Notes: generated from the letters alone by a model not told the origin. A stretch of DNA of 64,000 bases from Scortum barcoo (GCA_023238725.1 CM041544.1:2139501-2203500); one strand, 5' to 3'. Counted from the first letter of the stretch, positions 46,741 through 57,340 are shown. Numbers and translations are program-made.

Positions 46741-46850
46741 TATTATTATTATTATTACAAACAAATTTGTACAAAATTATTAAAAATTATTACAAACAAA
46801 TTTACTTAAGTAATAATAATAATAATAATAATAATTATTATTATTATTAT
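46689..46850. repeat. Nested palindromic AAT/ATT repeat cluster
   Basis: The block ttacttaagtaaatttg.ttgt at 46689-46710 is followed by (AAT)n and (ATT)n. Its inverse (acaaacaaattt) follows at 46757-46768. A second inverted copy (ttacaaacaaatttacttaag) is at about 46790-46810, and then another (AAT)n/(ATT)n pair runs to about 46850. The layout is unit, repeat, inverted unit, spacer, inverted unit, repeat. A further TTG/TTA run continues to about 46905. This may be a palindromic expansion or an AT-rich fold-back element. Confidence 0.9.
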
Positions 46851-47559
46851 TGTTTGCATTTTTATTGTTGTTGTTGTTATTATTATTATTATTATTATTA
46901 TAATAAATATTAAACTAGACTGACCTAAGTTACATCATACTCCTCTGTGTACAAACAAGAGTAAGACTCTTTACAGGCTGCACTTTACACAGCATTGTTT
47001 TGAGATAAAAGCCAGTGCAAGCTAACTCACAGTAATATGCTATTTAATAACATGTAGTAACATGATATTTAATAGATACAATATTTTAAATTGATGTGTC
47101 TCAATTTGGATACTGCTGTGTCTTTAATTGGATTTATATCTTGTTATCCACAGCAATGAGTCACACAGACTTGAGGTCTGTTTATCAGCGGCCTTGCAGT
47201 CTCACACCCCTGCAGACTGCAGATGTAATGATGTATAGCTGAAGTCTGTCTGCAAGTCCGGAGGGTGAACATTTGGATTCAGCCGACACCCATGTCATTC
47301 TTGCCTTTTTGGGACTTTTGGTTTCACTCATTCAAACATTGTCTAAGGTCGTGTACGCCTTTAGACCAAACACCTGTTTCTTGACATCCTACCAGCTTAA
47401 CTTTTTAAAGATCTCTGGCAACCTCTTGTACCTACAATTCTGAATATTGTTAAGTTACCCTTTACAACTGGCACTGCTAGAGTTAAACTCTTCTTATGAA
47501 ACCACACCTTGATCCAGGATCTCTGAATATATAGTGTCCTGTCTCCAACCTTGTATTCT

Positions 47560-48830
47560 TTTTAAAAGTATCAGAGAGAGCTGTTTCTCTGCAGGTTTCA
47601 GCCCACATAATTAAAGCAGTCCTTTTGGACCTTTTCAATGGGCTTTTTCTGGCATTGTTAAAGTGATAAATTGCTTTTTTTTCACTATTAATCCAAATTC
47701 CACCTTGGTACTTGTATTACTGGATCTCAGTGCAGCATTTGATAGCGTAGATCATTGTATACTCCTAGACTTAAAAAAAAAAAACAATTTGGTGTTGCCT
47801 AGCAACTGTGTGCTTAAAACCTACCATTATATTGCAACATTTTCTGATGTGAGATATGGAGTACCTCAGGGCTCCATTTGTGGCCCTCTGCTTTTACATT
47901 AATATATTTCACCTCTTAGCCAAATTATACAGTTATAGAATAAATTTCCACTGTTACGCCAATGATACTCCGCTGTGCCTATAAAAGCAGAAGACGATGC
48001 TCAAATTTTTAATCTAGAGTCCTGATTGTCTTTTAGGACCAGGGAATTATGTGATTTCACATAATTCCCTGGTCCTACATTCTGATACAACTGAGATGCT
48101 GGACATTGGCCCCCAACGTAAACACCAGTTTGATCATGTGACAAAACTCTCGACAGCTCTGTGGTTTCTCATAGATTAATAATCAAGAATTCTGGTGTTA
48201 TGTTTAACCTATACTCTTTTGATCAGCAAATCACAAAAATGTTTTTACACTCGCAAAATAGCTACAATTAAGTCTTTTCTGTCCTTGGCTAAAGCAGAGA
48301 CCCTAATTCTTGCCTCTGTTTCATCTAGTCTTGATTACTGTTTTGATGTCTGGTCTGCGTGCTAATACAGAAAGTCCAGTGATTCAGAATGTCATAGCTA
48401 AGATAGAAACTAAATCCATATCCACATCAGACTTTACGGTGTTTCTTATGACTTATGAGTAGATGTGCTTGTCCCTTCATATCTGTCTGATTTCAATAAA
48501 CTTGAAGTCCTTTCCTGTACTCTTTGCTCTCAGATTACAGTGCTGCAGCTAGCTGCAGGGCATTTTCCTTTTGCACCCGTTTTCTTTGGAATAATCTTCA
48601 TGCTGACATCAGGCAATCTTACTTGTTGAGCCTTTAAAATGAAAATCTTGAAAATCTAATCATTCCACTAAGTTTCAGTTAATGTGTATCCTTCTGTTCC
48701 TCAGGTCTTGTACCTGTTACCACTTTACCTCTGGTGCGTCCATCTCAAAGAATCTATTTACACTAGTGTTGTCCTGCTGATGGGAGAACAACAAACTAAA
48801 CTTTCTGATAATCACAGCATTTCTCTAACC
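47560..48830 (+). mobile_element. L2-like LINE ORF2 remnant, degenerate
   Basis: Three parts stand in order on the plus strand. LVLVLLDLSAAFDSVDHCILL at about 47706-47770 is the RT palm motif A region. YGVPQGSICGPLLLH at about 47854-47900 is the conserved PQGS loop. SSLDYC at about 48325-48345 and WNNLHADIRQ at about 48587-48620 are C-terminal motifs. An AxDD-like core is eroded near 47955-47990. Frameshifts and stops abound. A 21-bp palindrome interrupts it at 48034-48077, and a solo LTR begins directly after its 3' end. Confidence 0.85.
48034..48077. repeat. 21-bp perfect fold-back palindrome, 2-nt loop
   Basis: The arms 48034-48054 and 48057-48077 are exact reverse complements around TT. 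The palindrome lies within the dead LINE, where the homologous LINE sequence would not be expected to be palindromic. That suggests one arm was copied from the other. Confidence 0.96.
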
Positions 48831-48836
48831 CTCTGT

Positions 48837-49472
48837 TGTTAAGGTTAAATTTAGTTTTTAAATGCATCTTCTAATGCAGACTAAATCACCAGGAGACAAG
48901 AGGGGATTACCGGTCAAACCAAGGATTTTCTTTTATTTAAACTTAGAACAGTCACGTCGGCACCAGTCCTAGGTGCGGGGCCGTCCCGGAGCGCCGGGCG
49001 GGCGGAGTACGGAGAGCTGAGGCGATGTACGCAGGCGGCAGCGCCGGAGCGGGCAGGCTGAGAGTCTGTGGCGGAAGATCCGGTAGGAGGACGAGGAGTC
49101 TGGAACAGGGAAGTGAGTGGCAGGGTCTGGGATGGAACAGACAGAGAACCCAGTTAGTTACTGGCAGAATTATACAAATGGGAGCTAGAGCTGCGAATTA
49201 CCGAGGGTGGCAAACAGACAGTCTGGCAGGGAGTGGATGCAGAAGCCGGCTTTTATTTCCTGGAGGACGGTGGCTTGATTGGCCTGATCAGCGGCAGGTG
49301 TGCAGGTGAGACCAGGTGTTGAGATGATTGACCGCAGGTAACCTCCTCGTCCTCCTGAACAAACAAACACCAAAACAGGACATGACAGACAGGGGGAGAC
49401 AAATGCCACAACATGAACACACGAGGGAAAAGGGGAAGGAGAAAACATAGGGGAACATCCAGAACCCTAACA
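48837..49472 (-). mobile_element. Solo LTR of a retrotransposon with 5-bp target duplication
   Basis: The 636-bp segment begins TGTTAAGGTT and ends AACCCTAACA, a near-perfect 10-bp inverted terminus of the TG..CA type. TCTGT flanks it directly on both sides (48832-48836 and 49473-49477). On the minus strand a TATA-like ATAAAAG stands near 49250 and an AATAAA near 48935. That order fits U3-R-U5, so the element is read on the minus strand. There is no internal coding region or second LTR, so it is a product of LTR-LTR recombination. It is GC- and CpG-rich compared with its surroundings. Open frames inside it are chance frames. A Ty3/gypsy-type origin is my guess. Confidence 0.88.
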
Positions 49473-49524
49473 TCTGTTGTTTTGGTTTCCCACATGCTGC
49501 CAAGAGATGTGGGCATCTCTCTGT

Positions 49525-49526
<2 letters not shown>

Positions 49527-49559
<33 letters not shown>
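49527..49559. repeat. (TC)n microsatellite
   Basis: 33 bp of TC dinucleotides within a longer pyrimidine-rich stretch, 50 bp after the solo LTR. Confidence 0.97.
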
Positions 49560-49564
<5 letters not shown>

Positions 49565-51580
49565 CTCCCAAGCCTTGTTCTGTCTCTTCACTCAAGCTTT
49601 TCTGGGCTGGATCATTGGCTATCCTGCGATCTCTCTCATCTGGCTGTTGGTGTCTCATGTAGACACTGGATGTTCCCCTGGAGATTCAGCCTCTCCTCTT
49701 TTCCATCTCTCTCTCTAGTTTGCATGCTATCATGTCTTCAATGTGTTTGTTTGTCTCCTCTATTTGTGTGAATGCTGTGCTGCCTCCTCTGTGTTTCTGT
49801 TGTCTGTCCTCTTTCTAGGTCTCCATGGCGGAGAGCTTCTGTGACTCAGGTGCTTTCTATTTGACACTTGAAGTTGCTCATCATCCTCCAGGATTCATAT
49901 TCTTCACATTTTACAATCTGCAGTACCTGTATCAGTAATTTTTGTCATCATGGTTGTATATGATGTGATTTTCTCTCTTCTTCCATTCTATACACACAAC
50001 ATCTACTGCATGTCTGTCCATCCTGGGAAAAGGATCCCTTCTCCACAGAGGTAACGTTGTGGGTATGGAAGTGTCTGTGTGTTTGTGTTCAGCTGACTGA
50101 ACTCAACAGAAACTCACACTACTGTCTGATCACATAGTAACACTCTTGTTTTTGTGACATATTTTCTTGATGTGAATAGTTTCTTTCTTCACATAATCAC
50201 CTTCATGCCCCCTCTAATACTTTAAATTGCTACAGGCCAAGTTCATCACCATCCTTAGGGCGGAAGAGCTGGCTTTGTAAAGTTGATTGAAGACTAAATT
50301 AGCAAGTTGTTTACACATTTTTTGAGACTATAATTTATAATGTTACAGAAATGCACCAAATCTTCATTGTAAATCCCTAAAATGTATAACAAATAGGAAC
50401 AAAATAGCATCTAAAATTATAACTTTCTTTCAGTATTTATTAGCTTAAATGGCTGTTCTAGATGACATTATAATGGCCTTAATAATTTTCCTACTGATTT
50501 TTGAAGAGATTGGCAATATTATACATATGTGTCACCCCCTACATCCTTGTCCCAGTGTCTTTATTGTATTTTTTCCTCCTTTTAGATTGGCATTAGATGT
50601 GTTGTTGCTCACAACTTGAGATGTGTACATTTGGGAAAAAGAGTATTAGCCATGGTGAAAACTTAACCTAATGATACAGAATGGCTCATCAAAGCTTTTA
50701 GAATTCATCTTGAAACAAATATAAAAATATTTCTCAGTGTGGTTATTGGGGGATATATTGAATTACTGAGTAATGAACCTTTGTTATCAAAGATGTGGTA
50801 CAGAATGTCTAAAGTTGGTGTAAAAGGTGCAGCTGCAGCTAGGTGTTATTCTGCTCCACAGTTATGGTACATGGACCTCTTAATGTCCACACAGGAGAAA
50901 GCCCAAAATGCTGAAATGCCTGTTGCCATATGGGAAAATTGCCACATGGTCCTTATAGCTTAACCAGATGAGTTGACATGAGTCTCCCTCCCTGAAGGCA
51001 AATCATTCCAAACAGCCTCTTTATTAGCAGGGGCAGCAAACTAATGCTGAGCCAATAGCTACCTCCAAGAGTAAAACACGCGTCATCCTTCCATTCATAC
51101 ATGAAGCAATCTACAAGCCACTGTGTAACACAACTGCATGACAGGACATACGGAATGGGTGTTCACAGAACAGGGCATTACGTCTTTCATTCATTTTGTA
51201 AACTATATAGTGACCGATGCAAACCACTTCAATGTCAAACAGCAAATACGTGCACATTTTTAGACAGACTTTATCATGGACTTAATGAGCATCATTAATT
51301 TTCTTGAGATAATGAAACTGTGAATGCAAGATAACTGTTGGTGTCTCAGATAAAGGGATAATAACGATAAGAGATGGAGATAAGGAGCTAATATCATGAC
51401 TTAATACTGCGCTCCCTGATCTGCTGATCGCTTCCTGCTGTGGGATGATTAAATCAACACACTGAGATTTATTATTACACCCACTCTTCTTATGGTGCAC
51501 TTCATTTATTTAAACAGGAACTCAGCTTCAACAGCCTGACTAAAGAATGACTCTGTGTGTGTGTGAGGGTGGGTCAGTCA

Positions 51581-51613
51581 GTGTGTGTGTGTGTGTGTGT
51601 GTGTGGGGGGGGT
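51581..51613. repeat. (GT)n run followed by a G tract upstream of ltbp1
   Basis: A GT repeat runs to about 51605 and is followed by eight G. It marks the border between the AT-rich intergenic DNA and the GC-rich ltbp1 promoter. Confidence 0.9.
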
Positions 51614-51639
51614 AGGCTTCGGTTTGGGTCCCCTTACAC

Positions 51640-52126
51640 CCTTGGGCCCCAAGACACTCTCAGCTAACGTTGTTGGGGTTAGTGTAGTCCCCCCCCACCC
51701 AGCCTGACGTCACGTCTGGAGGCTGGCTGCTCGCGCTGCTCTCTCAGTTCACCTCCAGCAGAGGAACTTTGTGAGTCCTCGAGTCTTTCACACCGCGGAT
51801 CGAGTCCGACCCCGGCCGGAGGAAGCTGCAGCAGCCCGGAGGCCCTCCATGCTGACGGACAGCGGCTCTACATCCACGTCCACAGCCCGGGAGCACTTTT
51901 CCGTCACATGCCGTTTTCTCTCAAACTTGTCAAAGAGCTGCCTGTGTTGGGGCTCGTTAGCTCCCTCAGCGGTCTCCCTCACCGGGCTGGAGGTCGGAGC
52001 CTACACGAATATGCTCAGGAACACTGCTCTGACTCGGAACAAGTAAAGGAGTTTTTCACGGAGCCCAAAACAAGCCGGACCTCTTTTCCCCCAAACTTTA
52101 CTCAGTACTCGGTCTCCGGTGTGGAC
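51640..52126 (+). promoter_or_regulatory. ltbp1 promoter and 5' leader, GC-rich, with CRE
   Basis: Composition turns GC- and CpG-rich here and stays so through the first exon, as at CpG-type vertebrate promoters. A palindromic cAMP-response element, TGACGTCA, lies at 51705-51712. I see no TATA box. The transcription start is unknown but probably lies between about 51713 and 51900. The leader has an upstream ATG at 51849 that opens a 65-codon frame ending at 52046, and a second ATG at 51908 in weak context that is in frame with the main start. Confidence 0.6.
51705..51712. promoter_or_regulatory. Consensus cAMP-response element TGACGTCA
   Basis: An exact 8-bp palindromic CRE, the site for CREB/ATF factors, lies 415 bp before the ltbp1 signal-peptide ATG inside the GC-rich region. 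Such a site is plausible in a proximal promoter, but a chance match cannot be excluded. Confidence 0.55.
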
Positions 52127-52446
52127 ATGGCTGGGGCTGGATGGGGCCTCCTCTTGTCGCTGGCTTTGCTCCTGTCCCCGCTCGGTGTGTCCGCGGAGCA
52201 GCAGAGCCTCGGCGGCTTCAGGCGGCTGTACGTGCTGCAGCCCGGCCCGGGCCCGGGGCCGGCCGGGGCGGACGGCGGGCTCAGAGTCAGCTCCATCTCG
52301 ACGCGGCACGGCGCGGCGGGCCGGCCGCACACCTACAACGTGGAGCTCAACGCCAACTTCGGCGGCCAGGTCCGGACCCGGAGGATGGGGAACCAGGCGG
52401 CTCCAGCCCGGAGCAGCGGACAGGAGCAGCTCATGAAGCTGAGCGG
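52127..52446 (+). CDS. ltbp1: ltbp1 coding exon 1 (signal peptide and N-terminal basic region)
   Basis: 320 bp of coding sequence, 106 codons plus two bases, with donor agcgg|gtaaga. After the signal peptide come a short conserved hydrophobic strand (FRRLYVLQPGPG), a Gly/Pro/Ala-rich low-complexity stretch, the YNVELNANF block, then a basic tail (RTRRMG) that may take part in matrix or heparin binding as described for the long-form N-terminus. The frame stays open upstream to another ATG at 51908. Confidence 0.92.
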
Positions 52447-55400
52447 GTAAGAAAGTTTGGAGGAGGGAGGGAGGACTGAAGGACTTCATGGCAGCTTTGA
52501 TCATTTGAACAAGGAGACAGTTACACTGAGAAAAGTTTCTTTAGCTTACACCGACTTCACTGTGACAGGTCTGCCTCAGGCTCACACACACACACACACA
52601 CACACACACCTGATCAGTGTCTGCTGATGTGGAGCAGCTCTTTGTCTCTGCATTAGTGCACACATGTCCCATGGTTATCAGCTGCTGACTTCTCACTGAC
52701 TCTAATTGGAGTTGACAGTGCTGATCTGAGAGTTTGTTTGCACACTTCACGGCTCACACTGCCTGTTAACTCTCTTTGGTGTTGGAGTGAGAACATGTGG
52801 ATGATGCTGTGTAACTGCATCAGGTGGACATGATGCCACTGTTCCTGATGGAGGACAGAGACTGTTGAACTCAGAGCGGTAATGGTGTAACAGGCTCCAC
52901 TACACTCCTGGTTCTGCCTCAGACTGAGCAGCTCTGCCATAAGGTGCAGTGTAGGTCTGACTGTGGGTGTGCTCATAGTGCCATGTCACACAACAAACTG
53001 GCATAGGAAACAGCTGGTGAGCAGTTCCAAAGTCCCTGCACACTGTTGCCCACACAGGTGTCTCATTGATTTGGCCTAGTTAGACCTGCAGAGGACTGTG
53101 TGGGTGTGACTGACATCTCCCTGACACTTCTATCACTTTGTAGCACCTGTTAGTGTGGAGAAGTCACAGTTTTTGTTGTTACTGGTTCAGTGAGTTTGTC
53201 TCGCAGAGCTCCATACAACTGCAGCCTGAGCAGACGTTTGACTGGTCACAGCAGGAAACGCTCAGGTGTTACAAACAACATAATGATGGCTCTGTTGTGT
53301 TCAGGTGTGCAGTGAGCCATACAGAACGTGTACCTGTATACAGAGGACAGAAACCGGGTAGCAACAAACACATTAGGGCCACTGGCCTTTTTTTTTTTTT
53401 TTTTTTTTTTTGTGAATATAGTAATCATAGTTTGATATGAAATGTATGAAGGGATCATTATAAAATTTGGCTTCAGTTTACAACCTCCATCTGTGTTTCC
53501 AGTCGCTGCTGTCTCCAAAATGTTAGTGTGCGCAGTTCAACAGATCTGAAGTTTGGGGACATCTGCACAGAGCCGTCACAACACAGCACATGCACAATTA
53601 AGGCGAGGCGCCGCATTTTCAGTAATAATGTGAATACACCTTAATTGGCTCATGGAGCAGAGGTTTGAGTAAGTGAAAACATCTGTAGCGATATGCACAG
53701 CCTTTAAAATCAATAGGTTTGCAAAGAAAAAGAATCAACAATAAGGAATTCGCTAATAATCACTAAGATGAATACAAAAATATGTAACTTTAACCACCTT
53801 TTCTGTTTTTTTGGGGTTTTTTTTTTTGTATCGGAAAGTATATAGAAATTGTGCTTAGGGCTGGGCTTACTGTGGCAGTGACAGGACCGCAGCGAGTCCT
53901 CACATAGAGGGACATCAAACATTGAGCCAGCAGTTTAATGTACAGGGATGGTACACTGTACACGGATTGGTAAGTAAGAGGCAAAATGAATAATTTTCTA
54001 TTTTTCTATTTATAATTTTTATATTTTAGGGCATTTTAGCCAAGTGACCAGTGAAGAACAGATGAGACGGACGTTTAGTCCATTCAGTGCAGCGTACACT
54101 CAACGTTTTTTCACACGCATAGGCTATACTTGGATTCCCCTCTGCCCCAAATCTATAAATGTTTGCTCAAATATTTTTGTTTAACTTAAAGGTATAAGCA
54201 GTAGGATTTGTATGTTGCTATTCGAAAACACAACATCCAAGTTGGCCCCTCCTCTTCAGCTCAAAGCACATGCGCTTCTGGTGGTCCCACGTGCTTCTGA
54301 TCTAGCACCTGGTCTCTGGTATCTTTTTATAGGGTCCCGCACCTCATAGCCTGTGTGCTATTAAAACAAAGCAAGGGTCTGTGTTTGTAGGGGGATGTTA
54401 GGACCTACTTCAGGTAACTGTTAGACAATGAAATACGAGTCCCCAAGTTCAGTTTGAGTGACAGATCCATGAATTTGAAGGCTTAAGAGACACCAAAACC
54501 CGAGACAGAATTATTGAGAGTTGACACGGTGCTTATCGTTTTATGTTTCGATGGAGCAATGGCAAGCTAAAGTAGATATTCAGCGTTCACTTTACAAAGT
54601 AATTCTCCAGGAATGTGTGCTGCCAGCCTGTACAGTAGTCTCGTAAAACACCACAAACCCAAAGTTCAGTCTGGAACATGCAGTCAGAAAGGTGTTATTT
54701 TTTCAGCTACAGTAGCCTAATTTCAGCTTTTGAATCAATTAACCAATCTTTTATTTAATAGAAATAATTAAAGAAATGATACATGTACTATAGTGTCTGT
54801 TAGTCCAGTGGATTAGTTACCAACTGTTAAATTAGTTATCAACTGTTTTTTTTATATTACAGCCTTTTTCTAACCAAACAACTAATTGATTAACTGAAAA
54901 AAATTATCATCAGATTAACTGATAATGAAAATAATTGTTGGCTGTAGCCATAATATGTAAAGCCATATGAAGCACTGTTGATTTGAGTTTTATGGCCCTC
55001 CTGACTAATACTACATGAATGTTGTGCATTAGAAAAAAGAGAGAGGTGTTTTAACACAGGTTAACACAGTAGTTGTTTGAACTTTCATTTTAGAAGCAAA
55101 CATCTAGATTTATTGCCATATATACCCACTGATCAAAATGCCTGGATTTTCTTTGCTGAAGACCTTAATTCTTAAATTTTAGGATGTTGTAGGTTATTAT
55201 TTATCTTTATAGGCTATCTTTTGTTACACTCACTGACAGCTGACTCCTACATGACTTTAGTTGAGGACATTCACTATTATCCATATCCTGATATCCATAT
55301 CCATCCTGTGAATCCTATTCTCATGCTTACATAGCACATAAGTAACTAGATTACAAATGCGTGATTCTGACACAGCTTCTTGACCAAATGAAACACAACA

Positions 55401-56576
55401 CAAGGTCACAAATAATTTGCAGCCAGTAGGTTAATGACCTGACAGTAATTGTGGGCCCAAGAGTGTCTTATCTCAGTGTTAAATATTTAGTACAGAGTGA
55501 ATAGTGGGGTTTTTGACCATGTACACTGGACTTTAGGGACAGACTTTTAAAATGACAGAGGTATTGCTACCCATGCTGTTGCAGAATTCAGCTTCATTTT
55601 TCATCTTAAACTCCTTAAAAGGTTCGAGAGTCGGTGACTCATCATCATCTAAGCCAACCTCTTTGATGATTTGTGAGTTCCCAGGTTGGTCCAGCTTCCA
55701 ACAGCCTGACTCAGTCAGGCCTTCTGGACCTTTTCCAAACCAAGGATTTGTAGTAAAACCAAGCTTGTGAGATTCAGGTTGGCTTTGCAAGTCAAACAAA
55801 CCTACCACATTAAACACTTCACCTCACTAACTTTGGTATCATAGAAAATTCCTGTCTTTCCAGTCATATTTAGGATCATACAGCCAAACCACATCTCATG
55901 AGCTTTGTGTTTGGGATGGCATTCAAGTCTGGAAAACATCCGGTGAGAATTGGTGGGGCCCTGCAGACATGTGCCAAAAATCAGATAACTGTGGTGGAAC
56001 ATTCAGATGATGACGTTACTTGTCTCAAACCCCCTGAGCCTTGTGAACAACATTTGAACTAGGTGTTCCAGACCCCAAATGAAACTTGCCGTATTTCGTT
56101 CCTCAAACGTATTCACAAACAGCCTCCAGCTTAAAACTCAGAAGTAAAGAACAGTGACAGTCTTGTGGGTGGTGCATCTGTCTAGCTGGATGTAGAAAAG
56201 GTTGATGCTGAAATTTCATAAGTAAAAAGATAACTGTCTAAGGTACAGTCCACTTGAAGTAACATCTCCTCAAAGATAAAAAATGTCTTGCCCCAACAAA
56301 GTGAAGGTTCTGGGCTGTCATTGTAGTTGTGTTGGGATCTTTCATTAAGAGCTGACATCTCAACTCTTAATTTGATAGACTTGATGCCAGAAGTAGAGAG
56401 AGAAGGAGAGAAAGCCTTTCATCATTCGGCTACAGTTTCTTTTATGTCTATCTTGAGTGTATGTGCGTGTGGTTATTTCAGTGGCCTCTGCTTCTCTGTT
56501 TTCAGGGTGAATATCTGTGGAGGGCAGTGCTGTCATGGATGGAGTAAAGCTCAGGGATCGCAGCGGTGCACGAAGC
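52127..56576 (+). CDS. ltbp1: Latent TGF-beta-binding protein 1, long form, first two coding exons (rest off window)
   Basis: LTBP1 is a large secreted fibrillin-family matrix protein that disulfide-links to the TGF-beta propeptide and anchors the latent complex in the matrix. Only residues 1-130 are visible. The start MAGAGWGLLLSLALLLSPLG is a signal peptide with probable cleavage after VSA at about residue 23. FRRLYVLQPGPG and HTYNVELNANF match the N-terminus of the vertebrate long form. Exon 2 gives VNICGGQCCHGWSKAQGSQR with CTK, the opening of the first Cys-rich/EGF-like module. I chose the ATG at 52127 because it gives the signal peptide and has G at -3 and G at +4. The gene lies downstream of ttc27 in the same orientation, as in human. 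The frame joins across the 4.06-kb intron as a Gly codon (GG|G). Confidence 0.93.
52583..52609 (+). repeat. (CA)n microsatellite
   Basis: 27 bp of CA dinucleotides on the sense strand, about 136 bp after the ltbp1 exon 1 donor. Confidence 0.97.
53388..53411. repeat. T24 homopolymer
   Basis: A 24-nt run of T. It could be the poly(A) tail of a minus-strand retrocopy, but no source sequence is visible on its right side. Confidence 0.9.
54720..54960. repeat. AT-rich dispersed repeat (unnamed)
   Basis: Phrases such as 'ctaattgattaactgaaaa', 'cagattaactgataatgaaaataattgttggctg' and an opposing 'caattaaccaatcttttatt' recall a frequent teleost repeat of 'gattaattgataatgaaaataatcgttagttgcag' type. 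It is identified from memory of the pattern only. Confidence 0.45.
56506..56576 (+). CDS. ltbp1: ltbp1 coding exon 2 (start of first Cys-rich module)
   Basis: A 71-bp exon with acceptor ctgttttcag|gg and donor acgaagc|gtaagt. It finishes the Gly codon, encodes 23 residues (VNICGGQCCHGW..., four Cys) and leaves one base, C, of the next codon. This would make Pro or another CNN residue, and the human protein has Pro at this place. The sequence is almost identical to the mammalian one, which makes the gene call firm. Confidence 0.95.
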
Positions 56577-57311
56577 GTAAGTGTACAATAAACTCCTTTC
56601 AACACAACAGCTTCTCCACATTAATACAGCTACCCCAGCCTACACATAAACACTGGCCAAGTGCTCCAGGCACCCAAACTATGTTCTTTCCAAATTCTGA
56701 CATCAGCTTTCAAACTCTCTGCTGTTTCAACTTTCATTCTTCTCTTTTTTTTTTTTTTTTAAAGATGCCTTTTCTCTCAGTCTCTCAGATAAAATAAAAA
56801 ATGTATGTCATGAATAGAGTAGGCTAAACAGGAAATGGAAATGAAGAATTTAAGAAAGTTCCTGTTAACCTTTTGAGCATTCTGTCAATATAGAAATTAT
56901 AAATTCACTTTGTCATGGAAGTGTACGTCTAGTGTAGCATGAATTGATTCTGTTGCTGGAGGTCATCAAAGGAGTTTGAACTTCACACTGCTGTTCATAT
57001 GAAGGTACCATCACTTTGAAATTGAGAAGTGTTCCTTCATTATCACCTTTGGTTAACTGGTTATCTTTTATTACTGATTCTCATATGCAAATTCATTTTT
57101 CAGTTACAGTTAGAGGAGATGTCTAGATGTTTTTGGCAGTGCCACCATCTTTGTCCTTAAGGACAGCAGCTGAAAAGAAGCACAGAGTTTACTTTCTCAG
57201 ATTAACTTCTGCTCATAAACTGACTGAAATGATACATTTCATAATGGCCTGTATGGTAATTCAAGCCTGTGTCCTATAACTGATGTTTCTATACTACAAA
57301 ATTTTCCCCCA

Positions 57312-57340
57312 GTTTCCCCCAAATACTTTTTGGGGGAAAC
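57312..57340. repeat. 12-bp perfect hairpin, 5-nt loop
   Basis: GTTTCCCCCAAA at 57312-57323 pairs exactly with TTTGGGGGAAAC at 57329-57340 around TACTT. No T run that would make it a terminator follows, and it lies in an intron. Confidence 0.95.

Larger units (their letters stand above)
40190..51640. other. Intergenic region between ttc27 and ltbp1
   Basis: 11.5 kb with no gene I can support. It contains three LINE remnants (41165-42290, 45150-45840 and 47560-48830), a solo LTR (48837-49472), two fold-back palindromes (44185-44246 and 48034-48077), a nested AAT/ATT palindrome cluster (46689-46850) and a TC microsatellite (49527-49559). The stretches 42300-44180, 44250-45150, 45850-46680, 46920-47550 and 49570-51540 show no recognisable element. 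ltbp1 regulatory sequences may lie here, but none can be named from sequence alone. Confidence 0.6.
52447..56505. other. ltbp1 intron 1
   Basis: 4.06 kb without a further exon. It holds a (CA)n repeat at 52583-52609, a 24-nt T run at 53388-53411 and an AT-rich dispersed-repeat-like stretch at 54720-54960. Nothing else is recognisable. It ends in cttctctgttttcag at 56505. Confidence 0.65.

Noticed and set aside
49025..49309. GC-rich open frame resembling a coding exon
   Set aside because: It lies wholly inside the solo LTR, whose ends and target duplication are clear. High GC alone makes stops rare.
49666..49679. 14-base match (ctggatgttcccct) to the minus-strand start of the solo LTR
   Set aside because: The match does not extend on either side. 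Chance or a trivial fragment is more likely than a second LTR.
51771..52046. Open frame in the ltbp1 leader as a separate gene
   Set aside because: It lies in a CpG-rich 5' leader and its only ATG (51849) gives a short frame. I treat it as a possible uORF only.
52001..52504. 167-codon minus-strand open frame over ltbp1 exon 1
   Set aside because: It is the antisense shadow of GC-rich coding sequence. The plus strand has the signal peptide, homology and a matching splice frame.
57312..57340. Hairpin considered as a transcription terminator or microRNA precursor
   Set aside because: The arms are only 12 bp, there is no T run as in bacterial terminators, and the stem is too short for a pre-miRNA.
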